From Alnus glutinosa (Eukaryota; Streptophyta; Magnoliopsida; Fagales; Betulaceae): 64,000 bases of DNA. The notes below the pieces were generated by a model, which saw only the letters and a program-made list of their open reading frames with translations, searched no databases and was not told the origin of the DNA. Positions 41,174 through 52,690 of this stretch are shown in pieces. The position numbers and the translations under genes are program-made. How positions within the stretch are numbered: the stretch's first letter is position 1; every line of letters begins with the position of its first letter. The stretch is from contig NC_084890.1 of NCBI RefSeq assembly GCF_958979055.1, positions 27,666,616-27,730,615 on the forward strand. Reading direction: 5' to 3'.

Positions 41174-44100
41174 ATGACGAAGAACGCTAAGAAGTCCCAA
41201 TTATCTCGCTCATCTCGAGCTTCTGCCTCTGCCAAGGCCCCCAAAAGAGCGTCCAATGAGTAATCACTTCTTACCTCTCACTTCTTTAAATATGCTACAT
41301 GTTCATCACAAGTTCTTGGGCTTTCTTTCTCTGTTCAAGTTGCTACTGAATTTTCTGGTTGCTTCCTGAGAAAACCCAGAAAAAGATTTGTGTTACATGT
41401 TCATCACAAGTTTTTGGATCTTATTCACTTTTTACCGCTATTGGCTTTCTGTTTGAGAAAACCCAGAAAGAGAAAAGAAAAGAACGGAAATGATTATTTT
41501 AATCCATTCGGTGTGCTGTATTGGATTTCATAAAGTGGAGAACCCACTTCAGCTAAGCCAAGCAGTTGCATTTTTGGTTTTTCTGACTGCTGGATTTTTG
41601 TGTTTCTCTTCGTTTTGATGTTGAAAGATTGGAGCTGGAAGTTTTTTTTCTTTTCTTTTCAGGGCATTTATGTGGTTTTGAAACTTTTACAGCTGTGCTT
41701 TGTGTATACGTTTGCACTTTGTTTGGCTACTGAGAAAACCAAGGAAAGAAAAAAAAAATGAAAGTAAGGGGAGGATTCTTTTTTGGGGTTTTATGATTAT
41801 ATTGCTCTGGGTTCAGAATGGTGGAGAACCCACCTCAACCGCATTTCTACTGGGCTCTTCATAGTGAATAATGGAAGATTTTTTGTTTGATTTCTTTTAG
41901 TTAATTCAAGTAAACTAAAGAGAGAATTTGCTTGAAAATTTGTAGTGAAATGGTGTTGAGAGTAAAATCAAGCGAGGGGATGAAGAGGTCGGCAAGGCTG
42001 AGCAGAGTTAGCGATGAGGAGAAGAGACCCAGGTCAGCAAAGAAGCCCAAAACAAAGCAGAAGAAGAAGAATGATAAATTTGATGCCAAAAAGCCAAAGA
42101 AACCGCCGACTGCATTTTTCTTCTTCTTGTATGTGCTCTCTTTTATTCCTCTTTTCTTATTTATTTATAATTTGTAGTTTTTGTAGTGCTTGAGATCCAT
42201 GTAATAGCTATCGTTTATCAGCTTTAGGTGTGACTGCACGATGGTTACTAGCTTTGGGTGCTCATATATTTAGATGCTTTTTTTTTTTTATAAGTAAGTA
42301 AAATTTTATAGAAAAGCGTAAGGCGCCCCTACGTACACAGGAAGTATACACAAGAGAGCCAAAGCTGACCCGAAAAAATCCCAACAAAAACCCACAGAAA
42401 GCCCCCACAACAAAACCTAGAAACTTGAATAACACCCAAAAGACAACCCACAAAAGAACCCAAGCAATGCACCCAAAAAAACCAAGAAAAACCTAGAAAC
42501 TGAAGAATCACCAGCGAACAACCCACAAGAACACCCAAGGCATACAACCCTACGACTTAATGGCCTTGACTTTCCTACACCTTGAAGAAGCTTTAATGTC
42601 ACCGTAATTGACGGAACTTTGTAGATTCCGAAGCTCCCTCTTACTTTCATGTTTCTTACGCTCTATCATCTTGCCCCATATTTCAATGAGCCTCTGTCTC
42701 TGTTCCTCAGTCACCCTCGGATACATCTCAGAGATACTCTCCCAAAGCTCTGCCTCCTTCTCCCAATTCTGGTCTCAAACAAAAGGCGGATCCTTCACCT
42801 CTGAAGGCTCTGAAACCTTCTTCAAAGGGATCTGGGCCTATTTCAGTAAATAGCACAATCTGTTTTGGCAGGTCATGTTTATGGATGTAACTATGTAAAT
42901 GCGGCAATGTTTTTTTTGTCTTGATTTCTCTTCTAGAATTAGTTCATGTGCAGAATATGTTTTCCATGGCTATGTTTTGCCGTATTCTTCTGTGGGTAAA
43001 GGTGATATTGGGGAATGGAAAACTGTGGGCCGATGGATATATTACACATATATAGTAAAAATAGCTCCTCTTTAAGACCTTTTCTAAGATTATTCTTCTA
43101 CTTGAACATGCTATTGGTATTAAATGTCGTCACATGTCTTTGTTTAATCTTCTAATCCAGACAATCCTTTCCTTCTCTTTTTCTTTTTCTTTTTTTTTTT
43201 TTTTTGGGGGGGGTGGGGGGTGGGGGTGGTTTGGTGAAGAATTTATTTAGTTTAATTATTGCTCATGTACTTCTTTCTAGTTGAGCTTGAAAGACAAATT
43301 TCGGAGTCCTAGAAATGGTTGATATACTTGCTTCTTTAGTTTAGGGGAGTCCATGTTTTTGTTTTACCCTTTTTATCTTGCCTTTTATTTGGATCCAATT
43401 ACTACCTGAGTACCTGAGGACTGTGAAACAGTTTATCATATAGTATGCCATATTGCTTATTAGTGTGTAAGGTTGAATCCAATCTGAAGGCATAGGCAGG
43501 AGTCTTCAGTTTGACTGTATGGTTTTTTTACATGTGGATTCTGTTTTTATTCCTGGATTAGGTTCTTGTGCCATAGAGGACACTTTTGGTCCTCGAGTAG
43601 TTCAGAAATGTGATTGTCTATGATGATACGAATTTGGATATTGATAAGTATGCAATCATTTGAGTACTCATGCAATAGTAAGAAGGTAAGGAAGGAGGTG
43701 ATACACCAATGAGCTAGCTCAAGTGAGTCCTCTCCCTATATAAATGCGGCGGGGGTTTAGGTCTTGGGTTCAAAGACCCAATTGGTCTGTCTAATTTATC
43801 AATTGACAACAACCAAAAAAGGGGGGAAGGGGGGGGGGGGGGGGGGGGGGGGGTGGGAAGGAGAAGAAAGCATACACACTACAAGATTTAAGAAAGAATG
43901 TCCAAGGTTGAGCACATTTAAAAAATGCTGCTTAATGATTTGATTCTGAATGTTGAATCTACATCTTTAAATTCTACAGAGAAAAAGGTGGAGTGATGCA
44001 TTTCATTTAGTGCTCAACGTTCGAACCCCGGGTACTAAATCATTCTCTTTTTTTTTTCTCTCTCCAGCAATAGATGCTCATGGGGATGTATAATTCTTTT

Positions 44101-47100
44101 TTTTTTTTTGATAAGTAAGTATATTTCACAAAAAGTGCAGAGGGACGCAACTCAAAGTACACATAATGTATACATGATATCCCTAATTCAAAGAGAAAGA
44201 AGAACACATATCTAAAAAATCAGAATAAGAACACTCAGCCATAGACTGTATCGTCACTCTCCACATAAACAAGGTTTGTATCACCAACTTCTTCAAGTTA
44301 ATCAAATCAGTCTCACAATCTTCAAAACTGCATGCATTCCGTTCCTTCCATAGACACCACATCAAACATAACGGAGCTATTCTCCAAATCGGCATCAACA
44401 ACCGGTTGCCCCCTTGCCCCCTCCAACTCGCCAACATCTCTTTCACTGATCGCGGCATTACCCACAACACCAAACAACTGTAATATCGTATTCCACAATT
44501 TTGTAGCAACCATACAATGCAAGAATAAATGATTAATGGACTTGTCATAAGTCTTACACATATAGCACAACTCCATCACAATAATATTAATCTTGCGTAA
44601 ATTATCCAAATTTAAAATTTTCCCTAAAGTCGCCGTCCACACAAAGAAAGCTACTCTCGGAGGAACCTTAACTTTCCAAATACTCTTTCAAGGAAAAGAA
44701 GACTGTATAGGACTAGATAATACCTTATTTTAGACTTTACTTCAAATGATTTCTCTCGCGCTGGAATCCAACAAATTTTATCCTCTCCTTCACGCCTTAC
44801 TTTAAGAGAATACATCTCAAAAAATCTAGAAACCACTTCCACCTCCCAATCATGTATAGGTCGAGTAAACAAAATATTCCACAGAATGTTACCATTTTGT
44901 CTCTGCATATTCTCCTCCACCCATGTATCCTTACCACGCAATAGTAAACAATTCTGGAAAAAGAAGCTTTAAAGGTAGATTCCCACACCACACATCATGG
45001 AGATATATAATTCATGAAACTGAAAGTTTCCATATCAGTATATTTATGGTGATCTTAAATCATCTGACAAGTTGTATTAAAGGTTAAGGACTTTGTTGCT
45101 CATTTTGCAGCCATAAACTATCTGTGAAACAAATAACAAAACTCTAAAATATTATGAATCACACTGCTACTCAGGAGCTAGAGAAAAAAAAAGTTGTGGA
45201 GAATCTAGAGAGAATCTATAGGCAGAACAAACAGTTCAATAGAGACATTCTACAATGCATTCGTCATATATTTTTGGAAAAAATACACATACCCTCAAAT
45301 TACCACTCTATTGTCAATGTGCCCCCCAAACTACCAATTGTGTCAATGTCCCCCCCAAAGCCAACACAAAGACAAAAATAACCCTAAAAAAGTTTCAATA
45401 AGACAAATATATCCTTATAAATTCGGAAAAAAAAAAAACTAAAACTTAAAAAAAAAAAAATTTAAAAAAAACTTTTTTTTGAAAGATTGAAAGAAAAAAC
45501 AATTTCTTTTCTTTTTCTTTTTCTTTTTCTTTTTTTTTTTTAAAAAAAAGGAGAAAAATGAAAATTCAATGGGTGGCCCAAACTGAAATTATATAAAACA
45601 AAAAAAAATAAAAATGAAAAACCTTGGTTTTTATTTCTTTTTTGGTTTTTATTTTGTTTTTAAGAATTTTTATAATTTTATGAAGGGTACTTTTGTCATT
45701 GTGGGGCACATTGACATTGTTTGGTAGTTTAGTGGCGGGGGGGGGGGGGGGGGGGAGACATTGACACAATTGGTAGTTTGGGGGGCACATTGACAATTAG
45801 ATGGTAATTTAAGGGGGGTATGTGTACTTTTCTCTATATTTTTTCATGCTAACCCAAAGCATGCTCTTTGAAAAATAGACGTACATCATAAAGTGTGTGG
45901 TCCACATACAAGATGGAGAATATTTATGAATTAAGGCCAGAGAAGGCACAAAAAGAACTGTTTTGTACAGAAGGATAAAACCAAAATCTAAAAGAATCCA
46001 ACACTTCAGTGACATTATTTTTTGATAAGTAACACTTCAGTGACATTATTACTTGTGCCAATTAGCTTTAGCTTTCTCCTAAAAAATCCTTTCATATTTT
46101 TATTAGCCAAGTGAAGAAAGTAGAATGCAGAAAGGGTAACCTTCAACGACAATGCACTTCAAGGCCCAATTTCTCTAATCTTGCCCATAAACCGACCCTT
46201 GATAGAAGTAGCCATAACCCAAGACAACACAAAACTTTGTGTCAACTATGCCCTGTCCCACCTTACCTTTCAAAAAAAAGTAGCTGAGCCGATGCTACGT
46301 TTAAAGCAAGGGGGGAAGAGATGATTTTACCTAGTTCAACTTTGGAATAAATAGCTGATATGAGTTTACCAAGTCAACTTTTGCATAAATAGCTGCATTG
46401 GATCCTTAAAAAGGCTTGCTCTGTTGCATATCCAACAAGTCAACTTTGCATTAGAAGTTCATGTTTTATCTTGTGTAAATGTTTTGCAACTGTTTCATCC
46501 GCTATTAGTTTTGGGATTGAAATTAAAATTTTGTTGCAGAAGGATATCAAAATCCATTGAGATAAGTCCACAATGTTTTTTGGGTTTTTGTTGTTAACTT
46601 TAAGTTCCTTTGTAGTTGCAGATCTCATTTCTAGTTTCTATATAATTGTTTCTATTGCATGGGTGTTAGCAGCGAGCTTGGTTCATGTATGTGCTATATG
46701 TCAGCTGGGTTTAAGCGTTGTGTCTAGGGATGCATGTGAGCCGAGCCGAGCCGAGCCGAGCATGTTCGAACTCGGCTCGGCAAATATATGAGTTCGAGCT
46801 CGGTTAAATTTTCAAATCATACGTTCGAGCTCGGCTCGTTTTTTTCTCAAGGGTTTCGAGCTTGACTCAAACTCGAAAAGCATTTATCAAATAAAAGAGT
46901 TCGAGCTGAGCTCTTGCTTGTTTTAATTTTTCCTTAATGATCTTCTAATGCTCTTTTTTTTTTCTTTTTCTTTCTACGCCATTCAATGTGATGTTGAGAG
47001 CAATCTCTCTCTCTCTCTCCTATTACCGAGAATTCTCCAAGAGACTAAAGCCTTAAAACATTTAACCATTGGATCTTGAGCCATTTGATCTAAGCCATAC

Positions 47101-49912
47101 GATCAATATGAGTGAAGTAGTTGAGACTTGAGACTTTTGATATGAGGGCATTAACTATCTCTTACAACAACTTTTCTAGAACTTGAAGAATGAAGACTAG
47201 ACTCTATAAGACTACAAGGTAGTAGAATAATAGCCCTCACGTGAAAAACAATAAATATAAATTATATAATTGATAAACCTATTAAACCAAATAGTAGCTA
47301 GGCCTTTTAGACTTTATACATCAAATTATGAATTTTATATTCAATTATATATATATATATATGAACGAGCCTATCGAGCAGTGTCGAGCTTTCACGAGCC
47401 TACTTTGAGTCGAGCCGAGTATTGGCATGTTCAGCTCGTTTAATAACGAGCTTAAAAATATGTTCAAGCTCTGTTCATTTAATAAACGAACTGATCCTGA
47501 GTCGAGCTAATTCGAGCCGAGCCCGAGCATGTTCACGAGTAGCTCTTCTCGCTTACAGTAGTAGTTGTGTCGCTTGTCATAATGTGGAGTAATTTGTTAG
47601 GCTTCACCTTAAATCCCGTATTGGTGCTTTATAATGCATTCTCTTTGTTGCAGTTGTTGATACTAGAAAATTATTAGAATTGCCTCAATTGAAGCATTAC
47701 ATTAGTAAGCTTGGTATGGCCAGCTGTTTCATATATGAAGAAACTATCTTTGAAAATTTGTAATGCCTTATTTTAAAGGGAGGATTTTCGGAAGGAATTC
47801 CAAGAGCAGAATCCAGATGTCAAGTCAATGCGTGATGTAAGTGTGCAACATATTTTTCAATTTTGCATTGTCTTAATAAGTCAACATCCTCTCTTTCTTG
47901 CTTGCCTACTCTCTTGTTTTCTTGTACATGAAATATGCTCTATTTCGATCTTTCAGATTGGCAAGGCATGTGGAGAGAAGTGGAAAACAATGACATATGA
48001 GGTTCGTGCTATATTTATACTTGATCATTCTTTTTAATTAATCTTTTTTTGAGTTCCTTGGCATTGGGTTTAAGGCTTAGCCGCTTAGTTGAGTAGTTCT
48101 CTGGCAAAGGCCTTTGTCATTGTCTAGTGCAATTAATTATGGGTGATTGTGTACCGATTGTTTGGTTCTTCAACATTTTAAACCTTATTTTGCTTGTAGT
48201 GGCTTGAACTGACAAAATATTAGTTGCAATTAGATATAAATCTTTACTAATGGACAACTGGGTATGATTGTTTTCATATCTCTAGTTTTCCTGATTTGCG
48301 TGATCTTTTGTCTTCTTTTGGTCAGGCAATTTTTTTTTTTTTTTGGTATACTTCTTCTTGTGTATGATTGCGAAAGAATGGTGGTGGAACTTAAAGCCTT
48401 CTTCTTCAAAACTCTTTACCAACGGACAACTGCCTATGATTATTTTCATATGTAAGGGATATAATATAGGGGTTTTATTCTGTAAGGGATATAATATAGG
48501 GGTATTCTAGGAAGATATAATATTGGGGTAAATAGGTGAATTAGTTAGGGAGAATTAGTTAGGATATGCTTCTAGAAGATGCTTTGTTTAGTTATTTAGA
48601 GTCTATAAAAGGGAACCAAATATGTAAAGAAAAGATATGAAAAAGAATAGTGATAAGAACCACATAACATCATATATCTAGTTTTCCTGATTTGCTTGAT
48701 CTTTTGTCTTCTTCTGATTAGGCGTTTCTTTTGTAAACTTCATGTGTACTCAGGTAACGCCTTTTTGTTCTTAATAAAACTTCGATTACTTAATTAAAAA
48801 AAAAAAATCTTGACTAAGATCGATCAGTTTTTTTTTTCCTCTCCTGGGTACAGTTATGCCTGGATATCATGTATAGGAGCAAAATAAGCTACGCTTGTCT
48901 GGAATGACCATCACAGTGTACATTGTTGCAATCAATAATACCTGAAATTCCCCTTGGTCGTACAAACTTGAGTCACTACAATCCTCATGTGACCTGGAAT
49001 TGGGTTTAAAACAATCTTCTGAGCAGTTGTTTTTGTTAGAGTATGATCTTCTGCGTTGATGTAGAGCTGGCTGAAAGTTTGGCAATATTCTTAATTAGGG
49101 TATTTAGTATTAAAAGGAATGGTTCTTATTTGGATATTATTCTATTATTAGATCATGAGAACGTGAATACATGGTGTAAGCAAAAAAAATAAAATTGAAA
49201 CAACACTCTTTTTACTCTGCAATTTTTCCCTTTAATTGGGTGGCATAGGTAGAGGTTTGTCTTGATGATTATTGTGATTGTGGTAAGGCCGGTGGCACTG
49301 TCATTAGAGATGGTGCCACTGGGAAAGGTAGTGTCAATCAGGGCCTCTTGCCCTACCTGTTTCAGGGTGGTTTTCAATTGAAGCCTTCCATTTTCTTTTA
49401 CAGTAGCTGTAGAGCAGGGCTACAAAAACTGAGTCTTTGTCCCAAATTACAACACTATTGTTGAGTTATTCTTTAATATTAGTTTTTAAACTTTTTTTAA
49501 TTGACTCTGTATTCAAATTGCTTTTTATGTTTAGCGGCTGCACGACCAATTCATTAGAATAAAAGATGATGTTTATTTTGACTAGTTTTATTAGAATAAA
49601 AATTTGAGGTCTGATTGGTAGAGTTACTACTAGCATTCTAATCCTTTGTGTGTGTGTTTGTTGTGGTGCCTGGAATAGGAAAAGGTTCAATATTATGACA
49701 TAGCTACTGAGAAACGAGCAGATTTTGATAGAGCAATGGCAGATTATATCAAGAGAAAGGTATACCTTGCTATACATGTTCTTCAGCTGGTTTTTGTCCT
49801 GAATGCATGTGCCATGCTCACCCAGTAGCAATTATATGAAAACTGTTATCTTTTGCAGGAAAGTGGTGAGGATCAAGAAACTGAGGATTCAAATTCAGAG
49901 TTTGATGAGTAG
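41174..49912 (+). CDS. HMGB14: HMG-box protein, HMGB14 type (six exons)
   Basis: Exons 41174-41259, 41946-42128, 47779-47836, 47957-48001, 49679-49759 and 49859-49912 join through GT-AG sites into 168 aa. Residues 1-75 are basic (Lys/Arg/Ser-rich, e.g. KPKTKQKKKNDKF) and suit nuclear targeting and DNA contact. The single HMG box covers about 79-150, with PPTAFFFFLEDFRKEF, then KSMRDIGKACGEKWKTM, then KVQYYDIATEKRADF. The end is acidic (EDQETEDSNSEFDE). HMGB proteins bend DNA and act as chromatin architects. The sequence agrees with remembered Arabidopsis HMGB14 (At2g34450). Intron 2 is unusually long (5650 bp) because of transposon insertions, and intron 4 (48002-49678) carries a solo LTR. 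Confidence 0.93.
42279..42850 (-). mobile_element. Truncated L1-type LINE tail in HMGB intron 2
   Basis: A T-run (42279-42289) followed by ATAAGTAAGTAAAATTTTAT and GGCGCCCCTACGTACACAGG is, on the minus strand, the common 3' end of plant L1-type LINEs. The sequence continues about 550 bp to the right before returning to intron-like DNA. The left duplication is not clear, so the right boundary is approximate. Confidence 0.65.
43706..43820 (+). mobile_element. tRNA-derived SINE
   Basis: GAGCTAGCTCAAGTGAGTCC (A-box-like) and GGGTTCAAAG (B-box) are separated by about 45 bp, the spacing of an internal RNA polymerase III promoter. The end is a CAACAACCAAAAAA-type tail. The copy at 55240-55345 has the same plan. 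Confidence 0.55.
43829..43853. repeat. G homopolymer (25 G) in HMGB intron 2
   Basis: An uninterrupted run of 25 G, preceded by GGGGGGAA and followed by TGGG on the + strand. Exact length may be affected by sequencing. Confidence 0.9.
44078..45013 (-). mobile_element. 5'-truncated L1-type LINE with 19-bp target duplication
   Basis: The flanks TCATGGGGATGTATAATTC (44078-44096) and TCATGGAGATATATAATTC (44995-45013) match at 17 of 19 positions. The insert 44097-44994 starts with a T-run and points to the minus strand. Its reading frame (about 44642-44183, interrupted) shows the zinc-finger region found at the end of plant LINE reverse transcriptases: LCYMCKTYDKSINHLFLHC, then RIAPLCLMWCLWKERNACSF. 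Only the 3' 0.9 kb of the element is present. Confidence 0.85.
45267..45843. mobile_element. Mutator-type foldback element (559 bp) with perfect 9-bp duplication
   Basis: Perfect copies of TATATTTTT (45267-45275, 45835-45843) flank an element beginning GGAAAAAATACACATACC and ending GGTATGTGTACTTTTCTC. The arms include CACTCTATTGTCAATGTGCC and its inverted copy. A 19-G run (45737-45755) lies in the right arm. It sits in HMGB intron 2. Confidence 0.87.
46725..47545. repeat. GAGCCGAGC-rich dispersed element
   Basis: The left end carries four tandem GAGCC units and GAACTCGGCTCGG, GTTCGAGCTCGG. The right end (47370-47545) has GAGTCGAGCCGAG, AGCTCGTTTAATAACGAGC and GAGCCGAGCCCGAGC. The middle is AT-rich. 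This pattern is familiar from hAT-like non-autonomous elements in plants, but no duplication could be fixed. Confidence 0.55.
48237..48740. repeat. Tandem duplication in HMGB intron 4, second copy interrupted
   Basis: Copy 1 (about 48237-48330) and copy 2 (about 48410-48445 plus 48670-48725) share GGACAACTG..TATGATT.TTTTCATAT and TCTAGTTTTCCTGATTTGC.TGATCTTTTGTCTTCTT. The second copy is cut by the solo LTR at 48451-48669. Confidence 0.75.
48446..48674. mobile_element. Solo LTR (219 bp) with 5-bp target duplication
   Basis: The sequence 48451-48669 starts TGTAAGGG, ends ATAACA and is flanked by TCATA on both sides (48446-48450, 48670-48674). It contains a TATAAAA box (near 48605), typical of an LTR promoter. 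No internal retrotransposon sequence remains, as expected after recombination between two LTRs. The first 22 bases are repeated directly downstream. Confidence 0.7.
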
Positions 49913-50460
49913 GGCTGGAGGATTCTTGTTATTGGAAATATAATGTTGTATATTATTTTTCGAATCATTTTTGTGTAAATTACTGCTCCCAATTCCATTT
50001 TGTGATAACAAATGTATATTTTGACAGTATGTTCATTGGAAGATCATGATTCATGACTTCTTTACTGGGGTCTAGGAGCTTGCTTTCATTAATTAGATAA
50101 GAACACTGAGGGATATATTGGGAGTTGTCTTGAATAAGAGGAACCAAAGTCTCTGTTTAGTGTGTTGTACGATAATAGGATTTCTGTTATGTTTGTACCA
50201 AAATGCTGTTTGCCTAACCACAAACAACCCTCCTCCATGTCATTCCATCTGTCCTAAAAATTTAAGGTGCCTTTCGCATTGTGAATTTGTAAATAAAAAG
50301 TAATTGCTTGAAATTGGGATTTGAAAATCACGTTTTCAAATAACAAATTTCTAAAATTGTAATTTAAAAATCACACTTTTTTAAATCACAAACCTAAGCG
50401 AGTTTTTAACTTTTTAAGCTAATAACAAAAATAATGAATTTAATTATTAAATTAATACTT

Positions 50461-50946
50461 GTGAAAACTTCACTTAGCACCATTGATCGTTTATCACTTT
50501 TGTAATCATACCGTTAAACTTTAAAAAGTGTCAATTTGGTATATCAATCATTCTTTATTTTTTATTTTTTTTTTTTTTTTCCAATTTCACATATTCATTA
50601 GGATTTTTCATTAAATCCTGTGCAAATTTCTAAAATACTCATTTTTTTAAAAAAATAAAAAATAAAAAATTTCAAACATTCATTTAGGCATGGCTATTTT
50701 TGTAAATTCTGTAAAATCATGACCAATGCTTAAATCGTTGCAATTTTTTCTATTTTTTTTTAAAAAATGAGGGGTATTTTAGGGATTTTGACACCCCTCG
50801 GTTAGGATTAAACAGAAAATTCTAACGGAGGGGTAGAATTGAAAAAAATTGAAAAATAAATATAGTAAATTAACACTTTTTAAAATTTAAGGATGTGAAT
50901 GTAAAAATGATGATGAAAGATCATTAATGGTAACTGAAGTTTTATC
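50461..50946. mobile_element. Mutator-like foldback element, aged
   Basis: Ends GTGAAAACTTCACTTAGCACC and (right, inverted) GATAAAACTTCAGTTACCATT pair for about 80 bp, including AAACTTTAAAAAGTGTCAATTT. The 9-mers beside it match at only five positions, so the duplication is not secure. Confidence 0.55.
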
Positions 50947-51417
50947 TTAACATAAAATAATAATAATAATAATAAAAATTAAATTAAATTAAAAAATTGA
51001 CATATAACTTCAAGGCGGATGATAGCCTTTTTTGTTATTATTTCCAACCTATAAAATGGCCTAAAACCCATTTCACTCATTTAGTTTTTGAAGCTCCACT
51101 CCAACGTGTGTTCTTGGAGCAAATTGGGTTCCTCTTTTTGATGATTTTGTTGATTTTTTGGATTGTAAATTTGGTGTGTATATTTTCTTTTGGCCTTTTC
51201 TTTTAGATTAAATTGGGATTAAGATCTTCTACGATTTTAAATTTTCAAATTATATGAATTCAAGCTCTTTTTTTTTTTTTTTTTTTTTTTTTTATATCAA
51301 ACGAGGTAAAAAATGCTACCTATTAAAGATATGACATGTTACAGAGGCAATCAAAAGAAAATTTCATTTCAAAATGTTTTTTCTTTACTTTTGAAGATAC
51401 ACTTATTCTTTATTAAT

Positions 51418-51731
51418 GGTGCGTTTGGGATTGCGATTTCGTAGATAATAAGTGCGATTTTAAACCAAATCGCAGAACATAAATCGTTTGGGAACTGCGT
51501 TTTTAAAAATTGCGATTTGAAAACGTAGAAAATCTGCTTTTTCAAATCCCAGGTAAGATAGTGCTTTTTTGAAAATGCATAATTTTAAAGGCTAGTTTGC
51601 GAATTTAAAGGTTAAACTGCGATTTTACCAAACGCTTAACTGCGTTCTTAAAAATCACTTTTTTCAAATTGCATATTTTAAAATCGTTATTTTAAATCGC
51701 ACTTTTTGAAATTGCAAACCCAAACAGACCC
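51418..51731. repeat. Inverted-repeat MITE of the GCGTTTGGG type
   Basis: Left end GGTGCGTTTGGGATTGCGATTT and, inverted, the right end GGGTCTGTTTGGGTTTGCAATTT. Internal repeats of TGCGATTT / AAATCGCA. A partial relative lies at about 50300-50395. Confidence 0.65.
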
Positions 51732-52239
51732 TAAATCAAAAGACAGTTTTTTGCTTAAAGCTTTTCTACGATATAAAACGTAAGAATCTGATAAAAATAT
51801 ACTCAATTCTCATTAATAACAGGTTACATTTTTAAAATGTAGTATTTTTTATGTCGTTCGATGCATGAAACGACCTAAATTCACGTAATTTGAGAAACTA
51901 AAATTTTAAAGAAATTGTAGGAATCTTGATCCATTAAATTGCGGAGGAGAAGAAATTTTTAGCCCCCTCTTTCGGTTGAGCTTCAACCAAATGGGTTGAA
52001 ATTCTTGGGTGATTTTCTTCCATTTTTGACTTCCTTGGGCCGAAAGAATGCTTGTTTTTCAAATTTTGAGGGGGTTTGTCTTCATGGTTGTTAAACCCCC
52101 CCGAGTGAGTGGCGAGATTTTGGTTTTCATCGTTGAAGCTGTAAGAGCATTAGCACCTTTCTTTAGACTTTTTCTAAATTTATGCTTAAAATAATTTTGG
52201 TACTTATCAAAAAAAAAAAAAAAAAGAAGAGAATTTTAA

Positions 52240-52690
52240 ATATTTTTTTTTTTGTTTGATGTAGTCGAAAATAATAGTCAACAGGAATAATTTTCAATTT
52301 GACCGAAAAAGTCCATTTAATTTTTGAAAAACGATTTAAAACCGTAAATCATTTTTTTGAATTAAAACTCTTCATTCTTACACGCACGTTTATGAGAATT
52401 TACTACCGCTAGACTGACAGACATTAGAATTTGTTGGTGGCCCGAATTTGCGCTGAAGGTTTCCGAATTTTGGAATCCAATGACACTGTTGTTGGATTCC
52501 GGTGACTGTCATCGGAATCGGCCAGTCGGTGTCGAAATCTGGCCAATGTTGCCGAATTCTGGCCACAATAGCTAGAATTTTGTCATCCGAATCAAACAAT
52601 GAAAAATATTTTAAGGAAAATTATTTTTCGTTCAAAATATTTTACAACGAAAAATATTTTACGTTGAAACAACAAAGCATTAGAGAATAA
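52240..52690. repeat. Degraded copy of the TTTCGACG-type MITE
   Basis: Shares TAATAGTCAAC.GGAATAATTTTC.ATTTGACCG and, at the right end, AAAATATTTTACGTTGAAAC with the element at 4362-5086. Its core lacks most of the GGCCGGATC repeats. Confidence 0.5.

Noticed and set aside
48867..49831. Minus-strand open frames within HMGB introns 4 and 5
   Set aside because: They overlap a spliced gene on the other strand, are short, and show no family resemblance.
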